Shown piece by piece: positions 1-10,629 of a DNA stretch of 64,000 bases (position 1 is the stretch's first letter; each line of letters opens with the position of its first letter). This DNA is from Scytalidium lignicola (taxonomy: Eukaryota; Ascomycota; Leotiomycetes), in NCBI GenBank assembly GCA_002812745.2, contig NCSJ02000112.1, positions 1 to 64,000 on the forward strand. The letters are read 5' to 3'. Below the pieces are notes generated by a model, which was not told the origin of the DNA, searched no databases, and worked only from the letters and a program-made list of their open reading frames with translations. A program made the position numbers and the translations under genes.

Positions 1-159
1 CCGCCGCCACCACCACCTCCACCGGACTGCGGATGCCGCTTCATCTGTGCTGCCCCTCCAGGTATAAACGTAGGACCAATTTGTACATGCGTGTTCAATG
101 GTAATCCAGCATGTAATAAACACAGTTGTGATGATGTGTGCTTTGGTATCAATCCTTAA
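1..159 (+). CDS. 3' end of a proline/cysteine-rich protein (partial)
   Basis: Frame 1 is open from the first base to TAA at 157-159, giving 52 residues; the 5' part lies outside the window. It opens with a run of eight prolines and continues with a compact domain with eight cysteines in about 43 residues (DCGCRFIC, ICTC, PACN, HSCDDVC). The base composition is far less AT-rich than the block that follows. Eight closely spaced cysteines behind a proline linker suggest a disulfide-bonded, probably secreted or wall-associated domain, but I do not recognise the family and no signal peptide can be seen because the N-terminus is missing. A splice donor-like GTATAA at 61 could end the exon earlier, but the frame continues with cysteine-rich sequence, so I read through. 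The gene being real is likely; its function is unknown. Confidence 0.55.
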   Translation, partial: PPPPPPPPDCGCRFICAAPPGINVGPICTCVFNGNPACNKHSCDDVCFGINP

Positions 160-535
160 CATTGTCAATATTGCTTAAGACCACGGTATAAAAGAAGCAG
201 AGTTTACCATGCAAAAGCATACCTAGCTTCATTCAGCATATTTTGTTAATTATTCTCCATTTAGCTTGCTGCATTTAAAAACGTGGTTGATGACCTGGAA
301 ATCGATTAATTCTGTGTGATGGTGACCAGATCTTCGTGGTAGCTAATAAGCTTGTTAAAATTTCAACAGCTTTAAGATAGCTAGCTAAGTAAAACCTGTA
401 ACACGATATGTTTTAACTATTCAATCAGAATCGAGCATTGAATGAAAAGCTCTTTGAATTCGCAGCCTGGCAATAGAAATGTCTGTTTGTTTTCTTATTA
501 CAGCTTAGGCATTACTAAATCAATTGATGTGAAGA
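160..535. other. Intergenic DNA before the AT-rich element
   Basis: About 375 bases between the stop of the cysteine-rich gene and the left inverted repeat. Probably the 3' UTR and terminator region of that gene. I see no open frame, RNA gene or repeat here. Confidence 0.4.
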
Positions 536-888
536 TGTTACAAAACTACGCCATCCAGGTCACTGGATAGCCAAGGGTAAGGTAGATGTTCAGGGACAAC
601 GGAAACGTGTGACACAGGCAACTAAGTCAAGGGTAGGATCCAGTAATGTATTTAGGTTGAACATGAGGAGTCTTCTCTCATATTCCTACAGTGTGCTTAT
701 ATAGATAATGAAATACAGTTGGACCCCTGGACCCCTAGGTCCTTAAGTCCTAAACCGATGGACCCTGAACCCCCTAAGTCCTAGGTCCTCATCATGTGAC
801 CGTCTAATTGTTAGGTTCTCTTGTACATCATACTTGTACCAAGCCTTAAGCCTACACCAATTAGCATATTATGGTAAAACCCATAACA
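536..888 (+). repeat. Left inverted repeat arm (less mutated copy)
   Basis: It runs from TGTTACAAAACTACGCC to CCCATAACA. Its reverse complement aligns over its whole length with 7182-7525. This copy keeps C/G-rich words such as GGACCCCTGGACCCCTAGG near 720, which are eroded in the right copy. Confidence 0.7.
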
Positions 889-2599
889 TTATCCCCTTTT
901 ATGCTTAACATCGTCTTAACACTAAAATGTTATCTTTGAATAATCTCTTTGTTCAATAATCCTTCTTTCCTTTTTAACATACCACCCAAACAACAACGTT
1001 CTAAGAGCAACATAGAAGAAAGGACAAGATCAAGAAAATATGGTTTCAAAGTAATGCCTTGTTCATTTTGTAAGTAAAATGGTTTTGTCTATAAGGCAGA
1101 CCTTAACTCTAATCGTTATAACAAATGCTCTTGTCATAGTTAATCCTATGATAGCAAGAAGACTATTTCTTCCTCCTTCCTTGTATACAAGCATGAGTAC
1201 AACCAACTTACAGAGGAAGAAGAGAAAACCAACGAAGTTCTTCTAAAGATAATAGCCTGTTTAGCCTGTCTGAAGAAGCAATAGTCTTTCTTGAAGAAGT
1301 ATACTTAGGAAATGTTTTATTATAGTCTAAAAACTTTAAACAAACTCAACATTATAAAAGAGAAAGAAAAGTAAGAGAAACAGAATTCATTATAACCCTT
1401 AAAGTTATATTCTACTAACTCAAGTATAACTTTTTNCCTTTGTTGTTGACCTCTTCTTCTTTAACCTTATAATTTCATTACTTAAAAATCTATTCTAAAA
1501 TAAGTTTAACAATATACCTCTAATAACTCCTCATAACTTATAAGATTAAAGGTAAGTTCTTATCCATTCTTATTCTCTGGATATTCTATTCATTTAACCA
1601 AATATTATAATTTCTTATAATACATCTTATGACTAATGATTTTCTCAACTTTTGTCAGGGGTATCCGTACGTAGAGTGAAGAGAGACTAGGAGGCTGAAA
1701 CATAATAAGAGACTAGCAGTGAGATAGTAGTTAGTTAAGTGTAGATTTACTCTAAAACTTAGTACTCTTCTAAAATTACAAGATTGATCTTTAACTCCTG
1801 TTAAAGAGAAGGGGAAACCTTCTTCTTTATAGACAAGAGTCAACAGCTAAAGAGTAGTTAAGACTTAGACTACTATCCTTTTCCCCTCTTCACATGATTA
1901 GTGTATTAAGGCCTTGACAATATTTCCTTCCTTCTAAGCTCTTGTCCTCAAGAGTTACAATTGTACTACTTGTTAAGATGTGGTGACAGAATATAGTATT
2001 CTCCTATTCTACAATTAAACTCTAGATAAAGAGTGTTAAACTTAGCACTCTTGGCTTTAATACCTTAGTATGTTTGTCATTTTAGTAAACATAAGACATT
2101 TCTTAGTATTGACCTTATAGTAAAACTTTAACAAACCTTTTGTTAAGCTTTAGAGATCTTTCTTTGTTCTTTTAATTCAACATTACAAGTTATAATAAGG
2201 TTAAGAGTTGAATATCTTACTCTTATTACAAACTTCCTTTTTAAATTGTAGCTTGTTTACAACTAAGTAGTTATAAACAATCATCAAGCTTTATAATAAG
2301 GATATTATTGCTCTTACTCTTTTAACATAACTTTATTATGTTAAATATACTTATTGAGAAAAGCCTTAATAACAATATTCTCTAAGCCTTAGGTTATTAT
2401 ATATGTTTATTTAAGTAAGTATTCTCTCCTTTAATTTTACTTCTTTTTCTAAGCATTAACTGATGATTATTAATATTACNTTTTCTTTTTGAAGAACTTT
2501 ATTATATTCTTATAGCTTTTTACTAACATAGCTCTTGTTAAGTTGTAACTTTCTTGTTGTTTTTCCTTTTATTATACTTCCCTTTCCTTTACCTTTGTT

Positions 2600-2995
2600 T
2601 GTCAAGATTCCTCAAGTAGAATTATCTCTTATTAAGCTATAACTTACTCTTTGTTATACTCCTCCTTGATCTTCTAATTTAGCTTGTTTTCTTACCTTTA
2701 CCTTTGTTTAACTATTACTTCTTTTCTCTAGGAATCACATAGCAGAATTATCTCTTGTTAAGTTATAACTTGCTCTTTGTTATACTCTTCCTTGATTTTT
2801 TAATTCAGTTTGCTTTTTACCTTTTTACCTTACTTTCGTTTTATGCTTTTGTACAACACCTTCACCTTTATTCAGTTATTACTTCCTTGCTCAAAGAATT
2901 ATATAGCAGAATTGTCTCTTGCTGAGTTATAACTTATTCTCTGTTATACTCTTTTTTAATTTTCCAATTCAGTTTGCCTTATACCTTTTACTTAA
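2600..2995 (-). repeat. Tandem repeat encoding a degenerate ~45-residue protein repeat
   Basis: Three related units centre on the AGAATTATCTCTT-like words near 2617, 2743 and 2907. Each also contains TTATAACTT(A/G)(C/T)TCT and TTGTTATACTC. On the minus strand each unit reads KLNWKIK(E/K)EYN(K/R)E followed by QVITQQE(T/I)ILL, with a few stops that are CAA-to-TAA or TGG-to-TAG type. The units keep the same reading frame relation, so the repeat was probably coding before decay. It resembles a charged, probably helical repeat region; no family is recognised. Confidence 0.5.
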
Positions 2996-3637
2996 CTTTA
3001 AGATATTTCTTCTTTCTTCTTATACCCTTGTTTAACTTTAGTTATAATACTTGTTAACCTCTTGTTAAGCTGTAGAGATAACGTCAGCAAACACTGAACT
3101 TCTTGTTTTTACTAATAAGGAAATACTATGTTAATGATGTCTTTATAACTTGTTTAAGTAGAAAGTTAATGTTTTATAACAATGTGCAAATAATACTAGT
3201 AAGTCATGACTATTATTATATAGTTACTTTGTTGTTGTTATGCAATTACTTGGTTAATGTTCTATAAGTTAATCTTTAAAATGTTTATATTATAAGTAGA
3301 ACAATAAGGCTTGTCTTCTAGTAAGCATATCCCTTCTTCTTTGTTCACTCTTGTGAATTGATGGTTAGTCACTTACTAACCTCTTACTAATTAACTGGTT
3401 TGTTAAAGGTATAAAATAAAGTATTCTATATTATTATTATCATATATAATAATATTCTTAACATAAGTTTTAATGTAATGATTATTACTAGTATTAAACT
3501 CTTGTTAACCTAGTGTTAAGATAATGTCAAGGTAATATAGATAACTATTTTGAAAAGCTTTCAATTCATTAAGAACTCTAAAAGTATACTTTCCTTATGT
3601 CTTCAAGAACTTAAGTAANNAGAATTAGTTAATTAAC

Positions 3638-3905
3638 TGATTATACAACTTTATAAATAAACTGCTTAATATCTAATTGAATATATTGTTTTTGGCAAAA
3701 ACAAGTTTAATAACAACAATTACAAAAGTAGACTACTGGATATTTAATTAATCAAGTTATAAGTTGATAAATAACTATTTCCTCCTTTAATTAAGTGGAT
3801 TTTAACTTTATAAGTAAACTGTTAAACATTTAACTAAACAGAAGTTGTAATCTCTTAAGATTTAACTTTAAAAGTAAACTACTTAACATTTAACTGATTG
3901 AATGA
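3638..3905. repeat. Degenerate ~45-bp repeat, three copies
   Basis: Copies begin near 3641, 3799 and 3858 with the shared words AACTTTA(T/A)AA(G/A)TAAACT and AACATTTAACT. The spacing is irregular (about 158 and 60 bp). All are AT-rich; the function is unknown. Confidence 0.4.
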
Positions 3906-4116
3906 TAATCTCTTGATCTATATGTACAAACTGATTAGTATTAGTTCACCTGTAATATGTAGTACAGTATGTAATATACATAATATATTGTTGTACTATT
4001 CCATGGTTGTTATATGATTAAAGGTAGGAGAGTAAAGTTGTAAGAGCTTTACTTGTTCTTACTACTTAATCAAGACTAGCTTACAAGGGTACATGAATAT
4101 CATGTGTACATAACTA

Positions 4117-7100
4117 CTATTCTACTAACATTAACTTTTCTTTTTCCATTGATATTTCAATCTCCATTTTCATCTTAGTATTTTCTAATTCTATTTTTGC
4201 ATTTTCTAGTTTTCGTTGTATTTAAGCATTTCTTTCTTCTATATCTATTTTATTATTAATAGATGTTTACATCAAGTTCTGATGTAAAGTAAGTTGTTAA
4301 GATCTAATTGTATTAGTTATATATTCTGAATGTATTAAGAATATATTACCTGGACCTTCTAAATCCTCCTCTTGATCTTGATCTTGATCTTAAAGGTGTT
4401 GATCCTTAAGAATAACCAGAAGATAATGCTTAAGATAATACTTCCATTTTATCAATATCATTATCAACTAACAAAAAATCAGTATCATTTGATTGTTTTT
4501 CTTGTTGTTGTTTTTGTTTTATAATATATTAAGAATCTATTAAGAATATATTAATAATGCATTACTTACTTTATACTTGTTCTGATTATGTAAACTGAGT
4601 AGATGATGAAGTAATGTACTATGAGTAGTATAATCCATAATTTAACTTATTGTTAAACTAGTTAATATCTTGTTTATCAATAAGTTGTCCACTATAATAT
4701 ATCATTAATATATTCTAAATATATTACTTACTTTAAAATAACTATTAATAAACTTAATTATTTACTATATAACATAAACTTATAATATATTTGTTCAACA
4801 GTATTAATATGTTAACAAGTATGTTCAAATAAGTTATAATTCATATTTGAACAATAACAATTTAACTTTAATATAATACAAGGTTCTTTTTTATGTTTTA
4901 CTTAATTTTAAACTTGTTCTGTTGAGGTTATAGAATCTAATTCATTAGTAATGTATTAACAATATATTAAAGATATATTATAAAATATACTTATCAAAGT
5001 ATTACACAATTCTATATATTCTTCCTTACTCTGAAGTCTTAAAAGTTATTTTATCATTTTTTGAATTTCAAAAGCTAATGAATGTATTCTTGTAACTTTG
5101 ACAATTCCTCTTTTAAAATGAATAGTACAATATATAATTACACTCTGAACATGCTATTACCAAGTATAGTCTTCAAGATTTAATCTACTAAGATATTGAC
5201 TAAATCCTATAATACATTAGTAATATATTAAAAATGTATTAAGAATACATTACTAGATATCTGAGTAGAATCTATGTTTATTATTGTACAACCAAATCCA
5301 TTATTATGAATATGTTATTATTCAATTGATTAACTAGTTAAAGAATGTATTATTTCAAAAACCTTTTAAAATAATAACTTATCAGTTTCAACAATTTGCA
5401 AATTCATAAATATATNAAACAAAAGTCATAACTAATATATTAGTTATATATTCTTAATACATTAAAAATATATTATATACCTTTTGTTAACTTAAGAATA
5501 TATGTTACAAAAACAACTTCGTTAATGTTATTATTTCGAATTCTTTTAAAAGTCATATTAACTTCAAAACTTTCTTAAGTTATTAAAACTTTTACTACTT
5601 CTTGATAACAACAAATAATCATCAAATTATAAAGGTCAGCATGAAGATACTAAATATACTAAGTAATATATTAAAAATGTATTATAAATATATTAATAAT
5701 ATATTAAACTTATTACAGTTTCTTTATTTTGATGATTTAATTGCATTTCATACTTTATAACTTTAACTTGTTGACTATATGGATAAAATAATAAACATTG
5801 TTTTTTTATTATTAATCTAAGTTTATCAGAATTTGCAAGACTTTTGTGAATATCACTTAAAGTCATTCTATTATACTAAGAACAGAATTATAATAATAAT
5901 AGATTTTTTTAATAAGCTTATTATAATTTAATATACTAGTAATATATTCAGAATATATTATAAATACATTACTTATAGTCAAAGAAGAATTATTAATTTG
6001 TTGAATAATTAAAATAATGTTATTAACTAAAATTGAAGGAGTTTTAGATAATAGTAGTAATAGATGTTCATGTATATTATGAGATGTCCAAATAATATAA
6101 GGATAATCTTTGATATTTACTAGTTAAAATAACTGAAAACAAACTTTACATGAATAACAGATTAATAAACCTTGACCTTGAATATGATTAATACTTGTAA
6201 TATATTAGAAATGTATTAAGAATATATTAAGAATGCATTATTACAAGTTTTTCTTCTAGTTTAGTTCTATTCTATAATAGAATATATTTCTATTAAGTGT
6301 TTAGGATTTTCAATGAGTTATTGTAAAAAAGGTAATTAACTATATATACTTGATGGAATAATTCTTTGAAAANTGTTTATTCTTAATTATTTTATGAATA
6401 CACTGAATATCATGTATAAGAGTTTCTATTATTAGCTAATATATTGTTAATATATTAAGAATATATTAAAAAAATACTTAAAAAAACTTATATTTATTAT
6501 TATAAACTTAATTTTTAACTTATAATTATCTAATTAATTTTTATAAGCATTGAGTTTCTGAAAAGCTTGTTTGTAATGGATATAAAACCTGTTTAATATA
6601 TTAAGAATACATTAAGAATATATTAAATTACTTACTTAATTACTTCTTTTTCTTTTAAAGGATTTAATATATCTTTTCAAATATTAGTAATCAATTGTTA
6701 ATGATTATCAGATAGTTTAATTATCTGTATATCTAAAATACTAGGTTCAAGATATTTACAATATGTTATTCTAGTATAATGATGAGTAATTTTTTAATAT
6801 ATTATGTTACTTAAAATACTTGAATAGGTAAACTTTTTACTATTGCTTTTTTTGAAGTAATACTAAACTTGTTAATATATTAATAATGTATTTATAATAT
6901 ATTCATAATATATTTTAACTTACATTGTCTGAAATCATTTGNAATTTGTGTATTAATTATGTTTTTGACGTTAATAATATACATAACTCCATTTTGACTT
7001 GTCTTAGGATATTCTGGCAATTCTGAACTGTAAACTAGTTTTTGGACCTTAATCGCTTGTTCAGATATTTTACTAGAAATAGTAATGATTTCTTGTTATA

Positions 7101-7181
7101 TTGTTAATATATTAAGAATATATTCTTAATGTATTCTTAATACATTACCTTGTTAATCTTATCTGACAATTCCTTTTCTTG
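4117..7181 (-). pseudogene. Decayed Mutator-like (MULE) transposase with introner-like spacers
   Basis: Read on the minus strand, exon-sized pieces of 110-230 bases keep long open stretches in about 77% AT DNA. From the upstream side: HHYTRITYCKYLEPSILDIQ (about 6770), MTLSDIHKSLANSDKLRLII (from 5866, some 54 codons without a stop), FEVNMTFKR with INEVVF (about 5550), NGFGCTIINIDSTQIS (about 5270), GFSQYLSRLNLEDYTW then CTIHFKRGI (5206-4991), and a C-terminal K/E coiled coil ending ELENTKMKMEIEIS before a stop at 4117-4119. The order of a FE-x-DM-x-FKR block, a GFGC..D block and a C..HF.R block resembles fungal MULE transposases (judged from memory, not searched). The catalytic-type D in the first block reads N, a GAT-to-AAT change. 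Most stops are TAA in place of CAA, as RIP would give. At least 13 intron-like segments interrupt it (see findings). It ends at the right inverted arm. Confidence 0.55.
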
Positions 7182-7525
7182 TGTTATAAGTTTCACTTAA
7201 CAAGCTGATTGGTGTAAGCTTAAGGCTTAGTATATAGAAGGTGTATATAAAGAACTTAACAATTAAAGGTTATGTGATAAAGCTCTTAGGATTTATAAGG
7301 GACTTCAGGAGACTTCAGAGATTTTAAGAGATCCAACTTTAACTTATTATCTATATAAGCATATTATAAGAATATAAGAGTAGACTTCTTATGTTCAACT
7401 TAAATACATTATTAAATTTTACTTTTAACTTAGTTATTTGCTTAAGTATCTTTTGTTTTTATTATTCTTGAACATTTATTTTATCCTTAGCTATTTAATA
7501 ATCTGGATAGTATAGTTTTATAATA
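7182..7525 (-). repeat. Right inverted repeat arm (heavily C-to-T/G-to-A mutated)
   Basis: This is the inverted partner of 536-888. Shared stretches include ATTGGTGTA(A/G)GCTTAAGGCTT and TTATCTATATAAGCA. Differences from the left arm run almost all one way: left reverse-complement CAACCTAAATACATTACTGG becomes CAACTTAAATACATTATTAA here. That is the transition signature of RIP, and it touches this arm much more than the other. Confidence 0.7.
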
Positions 7526-7592
7526 TTTTAAACATTACTTATCTTGATAAGTTAAGATTTAGAAATAAATATACTAATAAATAATAATAATA

Positions 7593-8010
7593 ATGAACAA
7601 TAACTTAAAAAAAAGTTCTAAGGAAGGCTTTGAAGAAGAATTTAAAGAGGAATCTGAAGAAGGATTTGAGAAAAGTTTAAAAGATAATTCTGAAGAAGAT
7701 TAAGATAAAGATTAAATTATTAAGGAAATTAATATTTAAGAAGAAGAGTTAGAAGAAGTTGTTATGTTATTAAAGTAACTTATTAAATTAATAAAAGGAT
7801 TAAATATTGAAGAATTATTAAGAGTTACAAGAAAGAAATTAGTATTTTTATTATTTAAATTCAACTTAAAATTAGTTTTAATATTAAGAGCTTTAAGTTT
7901 AAACCTTGATCTAGACTTTGAACTAGAGAATAACATTGAACAAGTCTTAATAATAACCTTTAGAGAAGTTAAAATCATTAGACTAAACTTATTTTATAAG
8001 GATAAAAANG
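7593..8010 (+). pseudogene. Decayed acidic open frame outside the right inverted arm
   Basis: From ATG at 7593 the frame reads MNNNLKKSSKEGFEEEFKEE and stays protein-like for about 130 codons, rich in E, D, K and L. It is broken by four TAA codons that would be CAA before C-to-T change. It lies 70 bases beyond the right inverted arm. It may be the N-terminus of another mobile-element gene; an acidic N-terminal region before a longer decayed frame is common in those, but no conserved domain is visible. A chance frame in AT-rich, GA-rich DNA is possible. Confidence 0.3.
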
Positions 8011-8748
8011 AAGTTAAAAGTATATCTTGTGTAAACAAGAACTTATTTAGTATTGAATAACTAATTGTTGTTTAAAGATATATATAAGGTTTTGTAAGTA
8101 TTAACATATTTAAGAGGAGTAATTAAGACTTAGTTTTAACCTTTTAAGGATGAATAGTTTGTAATGAATAGAGAAACAACAAATTAAAGAATAATTAATA
8201 TTATTATAAGTTAAGTTAATTATATAAGAGAATTTAAATACTTATATAAAGATGTCAAGCAAAAAAAGGATAATGGTGGTAGGTGTGAGAAGCGTACTGT
8301 ACATACAATATGAGGGGATAAAAATGGTGGAGATTTTTGCAATTGGATTGGATTATGCATACTAGTAGAGACAGGGCAGAATGGCGAGTGATGGAGGGGT
8401 AGATGGGTTGTGTCTCGAGAGTTTTATTGTAGCAACTGTAATCCTTGAAGAAGAATTGAGTTAAGTATCTATGCCAGTGATCTTGAATTTCATGTGTAAT
8501 CTAGTGCGCTATCTTGGTTCCCGACCTCTAGTCTCTCTGTCCTATAAAAAAACTCAAGAAAAGCGCAGATAGGGAGATGTAAGCTTGGAAATCTACTGTG
8601 AATACCATACGCATTCAAGATTTAAGCATCCTTGATCTTAGCTGAGCAACGCCTTCGCAATGAGATTCTTTGCGCCATGTCCACCTTCCAATGATCGTAT
8701 CCTATCAGCTGGATAGTTCTCCTTTAACTAATGTACACCTGTGTACAT
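8011..8748. other. Transition from AT-rich block to normal gene space
   Basis: Composition changes sharply near 8270. Beyond that lies the 3' flank of the nitroreductase gene. No gene was seen. Confidence 0.4.
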
Positions 8749-9632
8749 TTACGCACCGAAAACCTTGTATCGATCCTCAAGTGGCTGGAACTGCTTCTCA
8801 GCAGGTCCTTTGCCTGCAATTGGTGTACCAAAGACCAATTGGGCGTTGAGCTCCCAGTCAGCGTCGATGCCCCAGGTCTTTTGCACGAACTCGTCGATGA
8901 GAGGGTTGTAGTGCTGGAGGTTGGCACCAAGGCCCTCGGCCTCAAGGCCTAACCAGACAGCGTATTGGTGCATAGCGTCGGATTGGGCAGTCCAGAGTGG
9001 AAACTTGGCAGCATAGAGAGGGAACTTCTCCTGCTGTGCCTGGGTGACCTTCTTGGATTCGAAGAAGAGGACCTGGCAATAGGATGTTAGTTATGATGTC
9101 TCTGATTCGATCAGGAGTAGAGCAAATTCCATACCGATCCATAGCCGGCCTTGAAGCCGTTAACCCTGGCCTCGGACGCAGCCCAGGCAGTCGCATCTGG
9201 AACTAGAGGCTTCAAGGCTGCCTTGACGGCTTCCCAGAACTTGTCGTGCTCAGCGCCGAACAGGACTACAACGCGAACAGGCTGGAAGTTGAATGAGGAA
9301 GGGACGTGCAAGACAGCATTCTTCACGATCTCCTGGATCTTGTCATTGGAGATGGTGGAGCTCTTGTCCAAGGCGTAGTAGGTGCGACGGTTCTTGATGA
9401 TGGCCTCAAGGGTGGCAGAAGAAACAGGGCCGGCCATTTTTGCAGATGAAGCGTATGCTCGTTGTTGATTGTTGAGGATGTTAAATGTGGAGCTTTGAGG
9501 TGTGAGAGAGCTGATGAAGGGAAACTGAGGAGCAAGTCGGGTGAGCCTGAGGAGGGCAGGAGACCCTCTTATAGTGGTAGAGAGGGCCTCGGACAAGGTG
9601 GGGACGGCACGTTGGAAGAGGATGGAAGCCAT
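8749..9632 (-). CDS. Nitroreductase family protein, mitochondrial-type presequence
   Basis: This is an FMN-dependent nitroreductase-fold oxidoreductase of the fungal Frm2/Hbn1 type. Two exons (9632-9135 and 9072-8749) are joined across a 62-bp GT-AG intron; the join gives YGS-VLFFES and a 273-residue protein. The core starts at MAGPVSSATLEAIIKNRRTY (first base 9437), with the family's NRRTYYAL and VPSSFNFQPVRVVVL motifs and the C-terminal LGLEAEGLGANLQHYNP. Upstream, in frame, MASILFQRAVPTLSEAL through QQRAYASSAK looks like a mitochondrial targeting sequence with RAY-AS as a likely cleavage site, so I chose the start at 9632; starts at 9719 or 9437 are possible. The family reduces nitro-aromatics or quinone-like compounds and has been tied to lipid signalling and oxidative stress in yeast. 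The substrate here is unknown. Confidence 0.85.
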
Positions 9633-10629
9633 TTCATGCCACGATAGAGCAATAGCGATAGCTGCAATAAATATCCAAAGAGGGACCTGCATAGTCCTTG
9701 CTCGAAACCTTACTTCCAAGGCTAGTTTAAGTACCGTACTGAACTGTGGCGCTTTGTCAGGGCTAGTAGTACAGTAGCAATGCCGTTATCAGTCTGGAAG
9801 CAGAGCTGTTTCAGTAAGTTGGTCGTTTTCCTGCACTCGGGTTTGTCAACATCAGCAAATCGACGGGAGTTGTGCTCGGTCACAATCGTAGTGTGCAGGA
9901 CCCCTAAAGTCCACCCTCAGGAACTAATTGTTGGATGGTCATACCATCAATTCATCATACTGTACTTGTACATGATACGGTAATAACTACCACTGCATTA
10001 CTACTCATTACGGAAGCCCATGCGGTAACTAAATCGACAGTAATACTTTTTTTTTGGCGGGGCAGGATATTGCGGACCAACGTGGGGCAGGGCAACCAGA
10101 ATGGCGTGGATGGATGGCGACATTGGGAAGGAAGTTGTGACTGGGTTGCTCGGCTGCTTAGAAATGGGAAGCAGCCTGGACATGTGACTAATAAGTTGAA
10201 GCTGTTGCTTACTGTGCAATTGGTAATGGTGCCTTAGTTATGCACTGGTGGGCGGCTGGTGCGGAATTTCCAACTCGGATCCCACAGGTATCCCACAAAT
10301 TACCGCTGCATTATCTCCGCGCGCTAAGAGTTACAAATATAAGGTCAACGGCAATATAGGGATAGTTCTAGGTCTAGGAGCTTCGAGTTTCACACGCCGT
10401 TGTTAATGCTTGTTGTGAGGCGTTGATCAAGATACACAAATATCAACGCGAATAAAAGGAGGAAGAGAAAAACTGAAGATGCAACAATAGAATTCGGTAG
10501 TTGGATACATCCATAGATCTATTTGATGAATCGAAAAGCCTCGCTCCATTATTACCCTTATCATACAATACCCTTCTGCACTCCATCACACAAAGCCTCA
10601 CTCCCGTTTCTAAACCGCCGCCTCGTAGT
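9633..10629. other. Intergenic: nitroreductase promoter and PDA1 3' flank
   Basis: About 1 kb. Open frames of 60-218 codons on both strands (for example 10501-11157) overlap PDA1 or lack any family signal, and I do not believe them. A nine-base T run is at 10049. No repeat or RNA gene was seen. Confidence 0.4.

Larger units (their letters stand above)
889..4116. other. AT-rich interior of the relic element, decayed coding material
   Basis: No intact gene. The minus strand shows stretches that read as protein if TAA/TAG/TGA are taken as mutated CAA/CAG/TGG. One runs about 2190 down to 1925 and includes KAKSAKFNTLYLEFNCRIGE; the tandem repeat at 2600-3000 is listed separately. These look like a second decayed gene upstream of nothing recognisable, possibly a companion gene of the transposase. 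I cannot assign a family. Single Ns at 1436, 2480 and 3619-3620 mark low-quality bases. Confidence 0.35.
536..7525. mobile_element. Relic Mutator-like element with ~350-bp inverted ends (candidate)
   Basis: About 7 kb of AT-rich DNA flanked by two inverted copies of a ~350-bp sequence (536-888 and 7182-7525). A decayed transposase frame lies on the minus strand just inside the right copy. Long terminal inverted repeats plus a Mutator-type transposase is the standard layout of a Mutator-like element, so I infer a single autonomous element ruined by RIP-like mutation. Alternatives are two oppositely oriented solo LTRs (each copy begins TGTTA and ends TAACA or its decayed form) around unrelated relics, or nested insertions. 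I found no convincing target-site duplication; CATTACTAA at 510 and CATTACTTA at 7533 match at 8 of 9 positions, but do not abut the arms cleanly. Confidence 0.5.

Noticed and set aside
536..7525. Reading the two arms as LTRs of one retrotransposon
   Set aside because: The copies are inverted, not direct, and no gag-pol, primer-binding site or polypurine tract was seen between them.
9780..10237. Overlapping 67- and 100-codon frames between nitroreductase and PDA1
   Set aside because: No family signal, and one encodes a T-run artefact region; not supported as genes.
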